Shown: piece after piece, positions 8,011-15,144 of the stretch | How the letters are laid out: each line of letters begins with the position of its first letter | Numbering within the stretch: the stretch's first letter is position 1 | NCBI GenBank assembly: GCA_910579525.1 | Contig: CAJTUK010000008.1 | Coordinates: 1-47,907 of the forward strand | Reading direction: 5' to 3' | Source: an uncultured Christensenella sp. | Lineage (GTDB): Bacteria; Bacillota; Clostridia; Christensenellales; Borkfalkiaceae | Length of the DNA: 47,907 nt | The notes under the pieces: generated by a model | Databases searched by the model: none | What the model was told of the DNA's origin: nothing | What the model saw: only the letters and a program-made list of their open reading frames with translations | Translations under genes and position numbers: made by a program

Positions 8011-8382
8011 ATGAAGATTACGACCAGAGTTAAAACTCGTAAAAAAATAAAACAACGGCTCATTTTAACCCATAAACCTTGCGAGGAAATATTTCCTCCC
8101 TTTGAAGAGCTCGACAAGCAATTTCGCATAGACGACCACGAACTTCGTGTCTCTATGAGGGTTGTTGACGTTGATAAGGAGCATTCCTTCTTTAGAATAG
8201 AGAATCAAGGTCATACACTCCCAAGGTCTCACAGCATACCATTCAACAAATCCGGCTATAAAATGGCACAGAAATATTATCTGCAAACCATAGACAGCGA
8301 AATTGGCTTTCTCTTGGGTAAATATTACACAAGCTATATCATCTCTGAGAATACGATTGTCGTAGAGGAAGATTTCAATTAG
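8011..8382 (+). CDS. hypothetical protein, 123 aa
   Basis: ATG after AAAAGGA, starting shortly after the previous stop. The N-terminus is basic (KTRKKIKQR), then mixed alpha/beta. It is the last gene before the RNA cluster at 8396. Not recognised. Confidence 0.7.
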   Translation: MKITTRVKTRKKIKQRLILTHKPCEEIFPPFEELDKQFRIDDHELRVSMRVVDVDKEHSFFRIENQGHTLPRSHSIPFNKSGYKMAQKYYLQTIDSEIGFLLGKYYTSYIISENTIVVEEDFN

Positions 8383-8395
8383 CACAATATAAATG

Positions 8396-8488
8396 AAGAC
8401 GCTTACAGCAACTTACATAAACGGTAAAAAATATTCTCCTGTAAAAGAATGTCGGCGGGTTCAACTCCCGCAACAAACTAAGCGTCTT
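8396..8488 (+). ncRNA. Y-RNA-like RNA: long end stem plus tRNA-like module
   Basis: The ends pair perfectly over 10 bp (AAGACGCTTA, 8396-8405, with TAAGCGTCTT, 8479-8488). A 7 x 7 internal loop (CAGCAAC / AACAAAC) leads to three arms in tRNA order: TTAC/GTAA, ATTCT-CCTGTAAA-AGAAT (containing a tRNA-Tyr-like CTGTAAA loop), and a T-arm GCGGG-TTCAACT-CCCGC. Bacterial Y RNAs (YrlA) have this plan: an end stem that binds the Ro60 homologue plus a tRNA-like module. A Ro-like gene lies about 650 nt downstream. Assignment is by architecture; the internal loop differs from the known Y RNA motif. Confidence 0.6.
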
Positions 8489-8499
8489 GTTTTACTTCA

Positions 8500-8600
8500 C
8501 TCATCAGTAGCGTCGGCTGATGAGAGCCTGTTTAGGCAACCCCTGGGCTTAAAATATTGGAGGGCTGCCGGCGTTGATAGTTGTCGCCTGTAAAACTATC
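8500..8600 (+). ncRNA. structured segment in the Y-like RNA cluster
   Basis: Several hairpins: CTCATCAG/CTGATGAG, the alternative CGTCGGC/GCCGGCG, GCCT/AGGC, and GATAGTT/AACTATC (about 8574-8598). No protein-like frame with a ribosome site. It may be one RNA with alternative folds or a spacer between RNAs. Confidence 0.4.
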
Positions 8601-8601
8601 G

Positions 8602-8665
8602 AAGGCACACACAGCAATTATGTAGGTAAATTTTTCAGGTAAAAAACATCTATATATTGTGCCTT
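8602..8665 (+). ncRNA. small stem-closed RNA with the ACAGCAA motif
   Basis: AAGGCACA (8602-8609) pairs perfectly with TGTGCCTT (8658-8665). The 5' side of the loop begins CACAGCAATTATG, matching the motif of the neighbouring RNAs. Confidence 0.5.
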
Positions 8666-8669
8666 GCAA

Positions 8670-8767
8670 GGGAAGATTGTGTTTTATTTGCGAAATGGGT
8701 AGGGTTCGCTCACAGCAATTATAAACTCAGAAGAAAATATATTTCCTCAAAAACTCACATTCTTCCC
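8670..8767 (+). ncRNA. small stem-closed RNA with the ACAGCAA motif
   Basis: GGGAAGATTGTG (8670-8681) pairs with CACATTCTTCCC (8756-8767) with one T-T mismatch. Inside is GCGAA/TTCGC, followed by TCACAGCAATTATA. Confidence 0.5.
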
Positions 8768-8783
8768 TCCTTCCTACCTTTAT

Positions 8784-8900
8784 GGAGATGTAGCTCAACT
8801 GGATAGAGCGTCGTTAAAGACGAGTCTTGTTAGGCTCATACAGCAACTTTTCTTTTGCATAGGGTGCCGAAGGTTGTAGGTTCAAATCCTGCCATCTCCA
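8784..8900 (+). ncRNA. expanded tRNA-like RNA 1 (117 nt)
   Basis: It has a tRNA acceptor stem (GGAGATG/CATCTCC), a normal D-arm (GCTC...GAGC) and a normal T-arm (GTAGG-TTCAAAT-CCTGC). In place of one anticodon arm there are about 40 extra nt forming three short hairpins: CGTC/GACG, AGTC/GGCT, and one beginning ACAGCAACTTTTC. CCA is not encoded. No anticodon can be assigned. Its twin at 8907 has the same length. It may be a tRNA mimic bound by the Ro-like protein rather than a decoding tRNA. Confidence 0.65.
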
Positions 8901-8906
8901 TCATTT

Positions 8907-9023
8907 GGGAGCGTAGCTCAGTGGTAGAGCACGTATCATTACGAGGTTTGGCAAATCTCTTACAGCGATTTTCTTTTAGCTCTGTTAAAGCCGTGGTCGT
9001 GGGTTCGAGTCCCACCGCTCCCA
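8907..9023 (+). ncRNA. expanded tRNA-like RNA 2 (117 nt)
   Basis: Same plan and exact length as the RNA at 8784: acceptor GGGAGCG/CGCTCCC, D-arm GCTC/GAGC, T-arm GTGGG-TTCGAGT-CCCAC. The centre has CGTA/TACG, GGTTT/AAATC, then TTACAGCGATTTTC. No encoded CCA and no assignable anticodon. The acceptor and T stems differ in bases between the twins but keep pairing, which argues for selection on structure. Confidence 0.65.
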
Positions 9024-9038
9024 CTCTTTCGTACCATC

Positions 9039-9109
9039 AACTCAAAGACGATAACAGCAACGTTACAAAACAAGGACTTGAAATCTCTTTTTGAAACCGT
9101 CTTGGAGTT
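9039..9109 (+). ncRNA. small stem-closed RNA with the ACAGCAA motif
   Basis: AACTCAAAGACG (9039-9050) pairs with CGTCTTGGAGTT (9098-9109) with one mismatch. The 5' side of the loop is ATAACAGCAACG. Last RNA before the Ro-like gene. Confidence 0.55.
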
Positions 9110-9142
9110 AAGATTTTATATTTTAATTCATTGGAGGTAATT

Positions 9143-10687
9143 ATGGACAACTTTATGAAAAATCTCAAACGCACTATTGGTGAAGAGTTCAACGAGTCCG
9201 TTACGGAAAACGGTGCGGTTGGGTATCATACTACGGGCAAAGAATTGCTCGACCTCAACTTTGCGGTATCTTCTCTCCGCAACGAAACGCCCGAACAAAT
9301 CAAACGCAGATTTGCGAAAGCATTCTTTGAGAATAAACTTCTCGCAATAAAGTGGCTCTTCTTCGCTGGCGATGTCCGCGGCGGACTTGGAGAGCGCAGA
9401 CTGTTCCGCATCGGTATGGAATACCTTGCCACAAACGAAGCGGACGTAGCGGTCAAACTTCTCAAGCTCATTCCCGAATACACCCGCTGGGACAACCTCG
9501 CTGTTCTTCTCGATACGAGCCTTTGCGACAACGCAGTTGCAATCATCAAAGAGCAGCTGAATAACGATATGTACCAAATGGGACGCAAGAACGCGATTTC
9601 GCTCTGCGCAAAGTGGATGCCGTCGGCAAATGCTTCGTCCAGCGAAACTCGCCGCCTTGCAAAGATTCTCATCAGCAAACTCGGTATGACCGAAAGACAG
9701 TACCGTAAAATGCTCACCGCACTTCGCTCTTACACGAATGTTGTCGAGGTTAAGATGAGTAACCGAGAATGGTCGAGCATCGACTACTCTGCTGTTCCTT
9801 CGAGGGCAAACCTCATCTACAACAACGCATTCCTTCGCAACGATGAGAAGCGCCGCAGAGAATATCTCGGCAAACTTGAAAAAGGAGAGACAAAAATCAA
9901 TGCCGGCGTCCTCTTCCCTCACGATATCGTTCACAAATACAAATCGGGCTGGTCGCTGAAAAATCGCGATACGGCACTCGAGGAAATGTGGAAAGCACTC
10001 CCCAATTACGTTAAAGAAAGCGGCAACACGATTTGCGTAGCCGACGGCTCGGGCAGTATGACTTCTGTAGTCGGCGGAACGGGTGTTAGCTGTCTTGACG
10101 TTGCGAATGCTTTGGCAATCTACTTTGCCGAAAGAAGCTCGGGACAGTTCAAGGACAAGTACATCACGTTCAGCGAACACCCGCAACTCGTTAATCTTGC
10201 AAACGGCAAGTCTTTGCGCGACAAAATCGGCATTGCACTTACTCACAACGAGGTAGCGAATACCAATATCGAAGCCGTGTTTGACTTGATATTGACGACG
10301 GCGATCAATGCCCACATGAAGCAGTCCGAGCTTCCCGCAAACATTCTTATCCTTTCCGATATGGAGTTTGATAGTTGCGCAACGACTTCCCACTTTGGTC
10401 ACACTGGCTATGGTGGTCGCGGAATTGATAAAAAGCTTTTCGCGGTTATCGCAAAACGTTATGCAGATCACGGCTACAAGCTCCCCCGCTTGGTGTTCTG
10501 GAATATTTGCAGCCGCACGGGAACCATCCCCGTAAAAGAGAACGACCTCGGCGTTGCTTTGGTAAGTGGCTTCAGTCCCGCCATCGTTAAGATGGTTCTC
10601 AGCAATTCCACCGATCCGTTTGAGTGCTTACTCGAACAACTTAACAGCGAACGTTATGCTCCCGTAGAGCAAGCTGTTAAGGGTTAA
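9143..10687 (+). CDS. DUF2828/TROVE (Ro60-like) RNA-binding protein with vWA domain, 514 aa
   Basis: The start is the ATG 9143 after GGAGG. The N-terminal 280 residues carry the DUF2828/TROVE helical-repeat signatures (FFAGDVRGGLGERRLF, IPEYTRWDNL). The C-terminal half is a von Willebrand A domain with an intact MIDAS D-x-S-x-S in VADGSGSM, about residues 301-305. Ro60/Rsr forms a ring of helical repeats that binds Y RNA and misfolded RNA and can pair with PNPase; the length matches Ro60 (about 530 aa). DUF2828 and TROVE are related, and function within DUF2828 is largely unproven. The small RNAs directly upstream are the obvious candidate partners. Confidence 0.8.
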   Translation: MDNFMKNLKRTIGEEFNESVTENGAVGYHTTGKELLDLNFAVSSLRNETPEQIKRRFAKAFFENKLLAIKWLFFAGDVRGGLGERRLFRIGMEYLATNEADVAVKLLKLIPEYTRWDNLAVLLDTSLCDNAVAIIKEQLNNDMYQMGRKNAISLCAKWMPSANASSSETRRLAKILISKLGMTERQYRKMLTALRSYTNVVEVKMSNREWSSIDYSAVPSRANLIYNNAFLRNDEKRRREYLGKLEKGETKINAGVLFPHDIVHKYKSGWSLKNRDTALEEMWKALPNYVKESGNTICVADGSGSMTSVVGGTGVSCLDVANALAIYFAERSSGQFKDKYITFSEHPQLVNLANGKSLRDKIGIALTHNEVANTNIEAVFDLILTTAINAHMKQSELPANILILSDMEFDSCATTSHFGHTGYGGRGIDKKLFAVIAKRYADHGYKLPRLVFWNICSRTGTIPVKENDLGVALVSGFSPAIVKMVLSNSTDPFECLLEQLNSERYAPVEQAVKG

Positions 10688-11128
10688 AAAATATAAAATA
10701 TCGGTTATCAGAAAGACTGCACATTGATTGAAAGTGTAGCACCGAGGCGGGGCTCCGTCCCCGCTCTCCTCGCCCATGTCGATGAGCGGAGGGCAGCGAA
10801 GCAATCCCAAATGGTACGGATGCACAAGGCGAAGAACGTGTGATACCGACACAAGTACACAAATTGTGGAGTGAGCGAATGACTGACAGGTCGCTATTAG
10901 TCCTGAGAACCAGGGCTTTGGTTACAAGTTCCTATCGGCTTGTATACCGAGAACTATAGTTGGGAGCGCATTGCAGGATAGGTAATGCACTTTGCAAAAC
11001 GATGTTCGTTCCCTCTAACGACTCGTTGCTCCGTTACTGTTATAAAGCAGTGTCTAACGTAGTGAGGGGCAATGTGTTAGGCACATAATATGTATCCAAC
11101 TCAATGTTGAGATAAAAAAATATTTTTT
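10686..11128 (+). ncRNA. candidate large structured RNA (about 440 nt)
   Basis: The gap between the Ro-like gene and the 11146 gene has no coding frame. It holds CGAGG-CGGGG/CCCCG-CCTCG, GGTTACAAG/CTTGTATACC, AGTTC-CGG/CCG-GAACT, GCATT/AATGC and GTG-CTAAC/GTTAG-CAC. A/T-only ends (AAAAAATAT, ATATTTTTT) could close it. It is a candidate cargo or scaffold of the Ro-like protein or the conjugation cassette. Boundaries uncertain. Confidence 0.5.
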
Positions 11129-11145
11129 CAAAAGGAGAGTCAAGT

Positions 11146-11541
11146 ATGAAACTCACAATCACCGGAGATGCTTATGCACTCACTTCCACTATCAAAGTGG
11201 ACGAAATCGAACTTCTTAAGAAGTATAACCCCGACGCTTTGTCCGTCAAAGACAAAGACGGTAACGTGAAGTTCAAGGTATCGTACAGTGAAGGCAAAGG
11301 CAGCATTACTCCCTACGGCGTAACGTTCGGCGGCAAAGGACGCGGCGAAAGCGACGGCTGTGCAACCGTTACGGGCACGCTTCCCGCAGGTCTCAGCACG
11401 GACGAAGCGAAGAAATACGTGGCGGAACTCGTCGGCGGCGTGGTTGCTTATCTCGAGCAGCTTGAGAAAGACGTCACCAAGGCGGCAGAAGCGGTTTCGA
11501 CGCAGCGCAAGAAGCTCATCGACGGCATCACCGTAGCGTAA
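11146..11541 (+). CDS. hypothetical protein of the ubiquitin-like cassette, 131 aa
   Basis: ATG after AAAGGAGAG. The first 95 residues look like a beta-rich fold and the last 40 like a helix (AAEAVSTQRKKLIDG). It precedes the ubiquitin-like gene by 95 nt. In PRTRC-type cassettes small proteins of unknown role accompany the ubiquitin-like, E2, JAMM and E1 genes, and this may be the counterpart, possibly a conjugation target. No motif recognised. Confidence 0.75.
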   Translation: MKLTITGDAYALTSTIKVDEIELLKKYNPDALSVKDKDGNVKFKVSYSEGKGSITPYGVTFGGKGRGESDGCATVTGTLPAGLSTDEAKKYVAELVGGVVAYLEQLEKDVTKAAEAVSTQRKKLIDGITVA

Positions 11542-11553
11542 CCAACAAACGGC

Positions 11554-11573
11554 GGGGCGCTGAAATGCGCCCC
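11554..11573 (+). promoter_or_regulatory. strong hairpin between the first two cassette genes
   Basis: GGGGCGC and GCGCCCC around TGAAAT. There is no T tract, so it may set mRNA stability or relative expression of the flanking genes. Confidence 0.5.
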
Positions 11574-11636
11574 ACTCCCCTTGCGGGGACGATCACCCGC
11601 AAACCAATCATCAAAAATTTTTAAGGAGAAATCATT

Positions 11637-11873
11637 ATGATTAAAGTTCTTGTAAAAACCAACACGACGCGCCAGGAAGTTATCGCAGAAGTAACGGAGA
11701 CCCCAGCTCAGGTATTTGAAAAGGCAAATGCGGGTGTATCCGGCGCAATGGTCAACCTCAACGGCACCGTCCTCACGGCAACCGATTTGAACTCGACGTT
11801 CGAGAAGCTCGGCGTGGTCGAGGGCGCAACCGTAAACCTGAACAGTATCGTAAAGGCAGACGGCGCAAGATAA
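11637..11873 (+). CDS. ubiquitin-like (beta-grasp) protein, 78 aa
   Basis: ATG after AAGGAGAA. Size and pattern fit a beta-grasp fold: two N-terminal strands (MIKVLVKTN, QEVIAEVTE), a helix, then NLNGTVLTATDLNSTFEKLGV, and a last strand VNLNSIV. It sits first in the order Ubl, E2-like, JAMM, E1-like, which defines bacterial ubiquitin-like systems of the PRTRC type (protein C there). The C-terminus is KADGAR, not GG; the JAMM peptidase may trim it to the glycine, or conjugation may differ. The call rests largely on context. Confidence 0.7.
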   Translation: MIKVLVKTNTTRQEVIAEVTETPAQVFEKANAGVSGAMVNLNGTVLTATDLNSTFEKLGVVEGATVNLNSIVKADGAR

Positions 11874-11902
11874 AAAAGAATACATAAAGGAGCGTACAGG
11901 AT

Positions 11903-13285
11903 ATGGAATCTGTAAACACCATCATTACGGGTTCAAATGCTAACGTTTTCTTTGGCACTGACAGTTCCCCTCTGGGCAGCCTTACTCTCGGAGCAACGTT
12001 ACGTTTCATCGCCCTGAAACACCATCAGGGCGATATTGAAACGATAAAACCGATAAAGGTTATGACGAATCAGTTCTCCGAATATAACAACGGGAACCAT
12101 TATGCACAGCAAGCCAAAGACAACAGTATTGAACTCTATATTTTATCCGCGCCGCGTGGCGCACAACTGCCTACCGTTAACGAAGATGGTTGGGCTTCGC
12201 TGGATACTCCTCCCTATCCTGTCGCCCCGTTTCTTACAACGGCATCGGAAACTCGCATTTATGTTAATACCGAGTTGAAGAGAACAGTTATCTTTGTCAG
12301 ACAGCCGACTGAACGCTGGGTAGATATGCTTTGTTCGTCAATGTTCAGAGTACTTCCCTGGTATTTTGCCGAGGATATGAGCGACGAAGAAACAGCACTG
12401 TTCAGGGCAATAAGCAAAAAAGACGCCAGCATGTTCAATAATATCATCAACACGCTTTGCGCTAACTACGACTTCCAAGCCGCAAGGTTCAGAAAAGTCC
12501 TCATTGGATGGAATGATGGTTACCGTAAAAAGCAAATTCTTACACTGAAAAGTGCGTGCGAAGATTACCACAGAAACATAGCACAGTATCAGGAAGAGAT
12601 TGCTCGTCTGTTCAATAAGCTCGAGCAGAGTAGCGTTAATTTAACGGCTCTTGAAGCTCAGGGTGACAGCACGGATGATAGTGTATATAAATTCTTTATG
12701 ATGCACAAGCAGATAAGCATCATTAGCACGCAGCAAAATAGCGACGGCAACGTGATGGATTATTGCGTTACTGAAACAATCGAATATTTTGACGCCGACG
12801 AATTTATGAGATTGTACACAAACTCGTCTTCGTCGATAGGTCGCGCACCAAAAGATGTCAAAGACATCTTCCACGCCGTATTTGCTGGAGGAAAAGGCGC
12901 GTTTAGAGTTGAGGGCGTGTTCCGTCTGGTAAACCTTTCGAGCATTGTAGCGCGTAGAGGTTCTACTTCGGGACAATTCTCCGAAACTCATATGCCCCAC
13001 CCGCATCTGTATCACCATGCTTGCCTCGGTGGTAACGAAACGTACATTAACAACTACCTGCAACAGGGCAACTGGGATATGGCTATCGAGCAAACAATCG
13101 CGGCGGTCAAAAATATCAACTTCGGAGACGCAACTGTCATTCGCGAATTTGTTGAAGACGTGCAAAATTGTCTCGACAGTTCACGTAGATGTATACTTGC
13201 CGATAACGGTAAAGAAATGACGCTCCGCGAATTCCTTACGTACATCAGAGAGAATCACGAGAATGAGGGTACTGCGAATGGCTAA
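11903..13285 (+). CDS. E2-like (UBC-fold) protein of a bacterial ubiquitin-like system, 460 aa
   Basis: ATG after AAAGGAG. The C-terminal part has HPHLYHHACLGG, which fits the E2/RWD signature HPN-x(n)-CL, with C374 as the candidate thioester cysteine. The N-terminal 300 residues are a separate alpha/beta region with a coiled segment around 215-245 (CEDYHRNIAQYQEEIARL). PRTRC protein B-like proteins combine an E2 fold with other regions in this way. It overlaps the JAMM gene by 8 nt and is therefore coupled to it. Confidence 0.7.
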   Translation: MESVNTIITGSNANVFFGTDSSPLGSLTLGATLRFIALKHHQGDIETIKPIKVMTNQFSEYNNGNHYAQQAKDNSIELYILSAPRGAQLPTVNEDGWASLDTPPYPVAPFLTTASETRIYVNTELKRTVIFVRQPTERWVDMLCSSMFRVLPWYFAEDMSDEETALFRAISKKDASMFNNIINTLCANYDFQAARFRKVLIGWNDGYRKKQILTLKSACEDYHRNIAQYQEEIARLFNKLEQSSVNLTALEAQGDSTDDSVYKFFMMHKQISIISTQQNSDGNVMDYCVTETIEYFDADEFMRLYTNSSSSIGRAPKDVKDIFHAVFAGGKGAFRVEGVFRLVNLSSIVARRGSTSGQFSETHMPHPHLYHHACLGGNETYINNYLQQGNWDMAIEQTIAAVKNINFGDATVIREFVEDVQNCLDSSRRCILADNGKEMTLREFLTYIRENHENEGTANG

Positions 13286-14162
13286 GAAAATTTTTGCAAC
13301 CGAAACGGAAATTGCCGAATTTTTGCGCTCGGCACAAGCACAGTTGTTGGCGGAAAGCCACAACTTAAAGAAAAGAAAGTTCCAGAACGACCAAGCCGAC
13401 GGCGTCACGCTTAACTTCAAACTAAAAGAAGTTAAAGACGACCGTAAGGCAACGATAACGCTCTCGGCGCAAGCTTATATGAAGATTTTTGCGTTGGTTC
13501 ACACCTACTCAACCGAAGTTGAATGGCACGGAGTTGTTGAAAGAACCGCAGCAGATGCGTTCCACATTAAGGACGTGCTCATCTTCCCCCACAAAGTTAC
13601 CAGCGCGACAGTCATCTCCGATCAAACGGAGTACGAAAAATGGCTCGACACACTTGACGACAACACGTTCAATGCCCTCCGCTTCCACGGTCACTCTCAC
13701 GTAAATATGGGAGTTACACCGTCTGGCGTTGATATGACATATCGCTACAACATCCTCAACAACTTCGGAACTCCTTCCGAAACTTCCGACCTCTTCTACA
13801 TCTTCCTTATCTTTAATAAGCGCGGCGATATAAGCGGTGAAATTTACGACCTGCAAAATAATGCGCTTTACTCGAAGTCCACAACCGCCGACGAAATTAA
13901 GATTGTAATTGAAGATTGCGATTGGCTTACCGACTTCCTCGATGAAGCAAAGAAAGTTGTAACGGAATCATACGGATACAGCAGTTATGGCGGTGGCAGC
14001 TATGGCGGTAACAGCCATAGCGGAACTACGACGACACCCAAGTCCACCTCTCCGAAGCGCGGCGCAAAAGCTGAGGCTCGTCAAGGGAGTTTGCTCGATG
14101 ATGACGACACAGACGACGATTACTACGCCGGCGTTTACGGCAGATACGGAGGACATTATTAA
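13278..14162 (+). CDS. JAMM (Mov34/JAB) metallopeptidase, 294 aa
   Basis: The JAMM motif is complete: E82 in VEWHG and H139-S-H141-x7-S149-x2-D152 in HGHSHVNMGVTPSGVD. It therefore should bind zinc and cleave isopeptide or C-terminal peptide bonds of a ubiquitin-like protein. The last 65 residues are a low-complexity Gly/Ser/Tyr/Asp tail (SYGGGSYGG, DDDDTDDD). Corresponds to PRTRC protein A in related cassettes. The start at 13278 is chosen over 13263 by the position of GAGG. Confidence 0.85.
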   Translation: MAKKIFATETEIAEFLRSAQAQLLAESHNLKKRKFQNDQADGVTLNFKLKEVKDDRKATITLSAQAYMKIFALVHTYSTEVEWHGVVERTAADAFHIKDVLIFPHKVTSATVISDQTEYEKWLDTLDDNTFNALRFHGHSHVNMGVTPSGVDMTYRYNILNNFGTPSETSDLFYIFLIFNKRGDISGEIYDLQNNALYSKSTTADEIKIVIEDCDWLTDFLDEAKKVVTESYGYSSYGGGSYGGNSHSGTTTTPKSTSPKRGAKAEARQGSLLDDDDTDDDYYAGVYGRYGGHY

Positions 14163-14163
14163 A

Positions 14164-14838
14164 ATGAACCTTGTAAAATCTCAAGACTACTTTAACCCGT
14201 TGGACGTCACGAAACGCTGCCACATCATCGGGTGTGGCTCCGTTGGTTCGACGGTCGCAGAACTTCTCATTCGCCTCGGTCTTACAAAGATATCCCTCTA
14301 CGACTTCGACGTTGTATCGGCTCATAACCTTGCAAACCAGATGTTTGTGAACGCCGACATCAAGCGCTTAAAGACGGAAGCCGTAAAAGATATGTTACTC
14401 GCTATCAACCCCGAAGCGAAGAACGATATAAAGATTTGCAACGAAGGCTGGACTGAAAAGTCAAGGCTTGACGGATATGTCTTCCTTTGCGTTGATAATA
14501 TTGACCTCCGCCGCACGATTGCGACGAAGAACAAAGCAAATATGTCCATCAAAGCAATGTTTGATTTTAGGACGAGGCTCGAAGATGCACAACACTACGC
14601 TGCGGATTGGCACGATCCGAAAAGCGTTGACAACTTTATTAAGAGTATGGACTTCTCCCACGAGGAAGCTCAGGAGTCCACTCCGATGACGGCGTGCCAC
14701 GTTGAAATGGGCGTTGCTCCTACGGTAAGAATTGTTTGCTCGTATGGAGTATCGAACTTTATGAATTTTGTTCGTAAGAACGAGTTGAAAAAAATTGTAA
14801 CAATCGATGCGTTCAACTTTGAAGTAGACGCATACTGA
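14164..14838 (+). CDS. E1/ThiF-like adenylating enzyme, 224 aa
   Basis: Start directly after the JAMM stop. The N-terminal Rossmann nucleotide site G23-C-G25-S-V-G28, the DFDVVSAHNLANQ stretch (residues 47-59) and VDNIDLR match ThiF/E1 adenylation domains. TACHVEMG near residue 178 gives a candidate catalytic cysteine. At 224 aa it is a minimal E1. It should adenylate the C-terminus of the 11637 protein. A reading frame starting at 13987 is an artefact of overlap with the JAMM gene. Confidence 0.85.
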   Translation: MNLVKSQDYFNPLDVTKRCHIIGCGSVGSTVAELLIRLGLTKISLYDFDVVSAHNLANQMFVNADIKRLKTEAVKDMLLAINPEAKNDIKICNEGWTEKSRLDGYVFLCVDNIDLRRTIATKNKANMSIKAMFDFRTRLEDAQHYAADWHDPKSVDNFIKSMDFSHEEAQESTPMTACHVEMGVAPTVRIVCSYGVSNFMNFVRKNELKKIVTIDAFNFEVDAY

Positions 14839-14840
14839 AA

Positions 14841-15132
14841 CTAATAAAGTAATGCTTATCTTTCGATAAGGCTTTGGATTATATCCGGAGTGCCAAAATG
14901 TCAGGGAGACGAAGGTGAAGCCCGAGATGCAAATAGTGCTGAGTTGCGCGACTCCGCCTGCTGCGAACAGAAATGCCACCAATCTTGCTCCCCAACAAGG
15001 GTTGGGTCACAAGATTTCGACCTACATTTCAAGAAATTATTTTTATTTTCTTCCGAATATTCATAGAACTCTCACGCTGACCAACAACTTCTGAAGGTTC
15101 CATGGAAGACAATCTAAAAAACAGTTTATTAG
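14841..15132 (+). ncRNA. beta-family structured RNA, copy 2 (292 nt), upstream of the RT
   Basis: Closed by CTAATAAA (14841-14848) and TTTATTAG (15125-15132). Inside: CTTATC/GATAAG, CTTTGGAT/ATCCGGAG, then the family core CAAAATGTCAGGGAGACG (about 14893-14910), and AATCTTG/CAAGATT enclosing CCCAAC/GTTGGG. The closing stem abuts the ribosome site of the reverse transcriptase gene, a layout like retron RNAs, which also lie upstream of their RT with inverted-repeat ends. Confidence 0.7.
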
Positions 15133-15144
15133 GAGACACAAACA

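Noticed and set aside
8515..8560. CTGATGAG followed by a hairpin, as in a hammerhead ribozyme
   Set aside because: The GAAA core box and the cleavage triplet are missing after stem II; CTGATGAG pairs perfectly with CTCATCAG instead.
8393..8593. A 66-codon + frame in the RNA array
   Set aside because: No ribosome site; it runs through the paired stems and T-arm of the Y-like RNA.
8784..9023. tRNA genes interrupted by group I introns
   Set aside because: The extra segment is about 40 nt, far below the size of a group I intron, and no catalytic core is present.
9128..10471. A 447-codon minus-strand open frame opposite the Ro-like gene
   Set aside because: Shadow of the + strand gene, which has a ribosome site and clear domains; the minus product has none.
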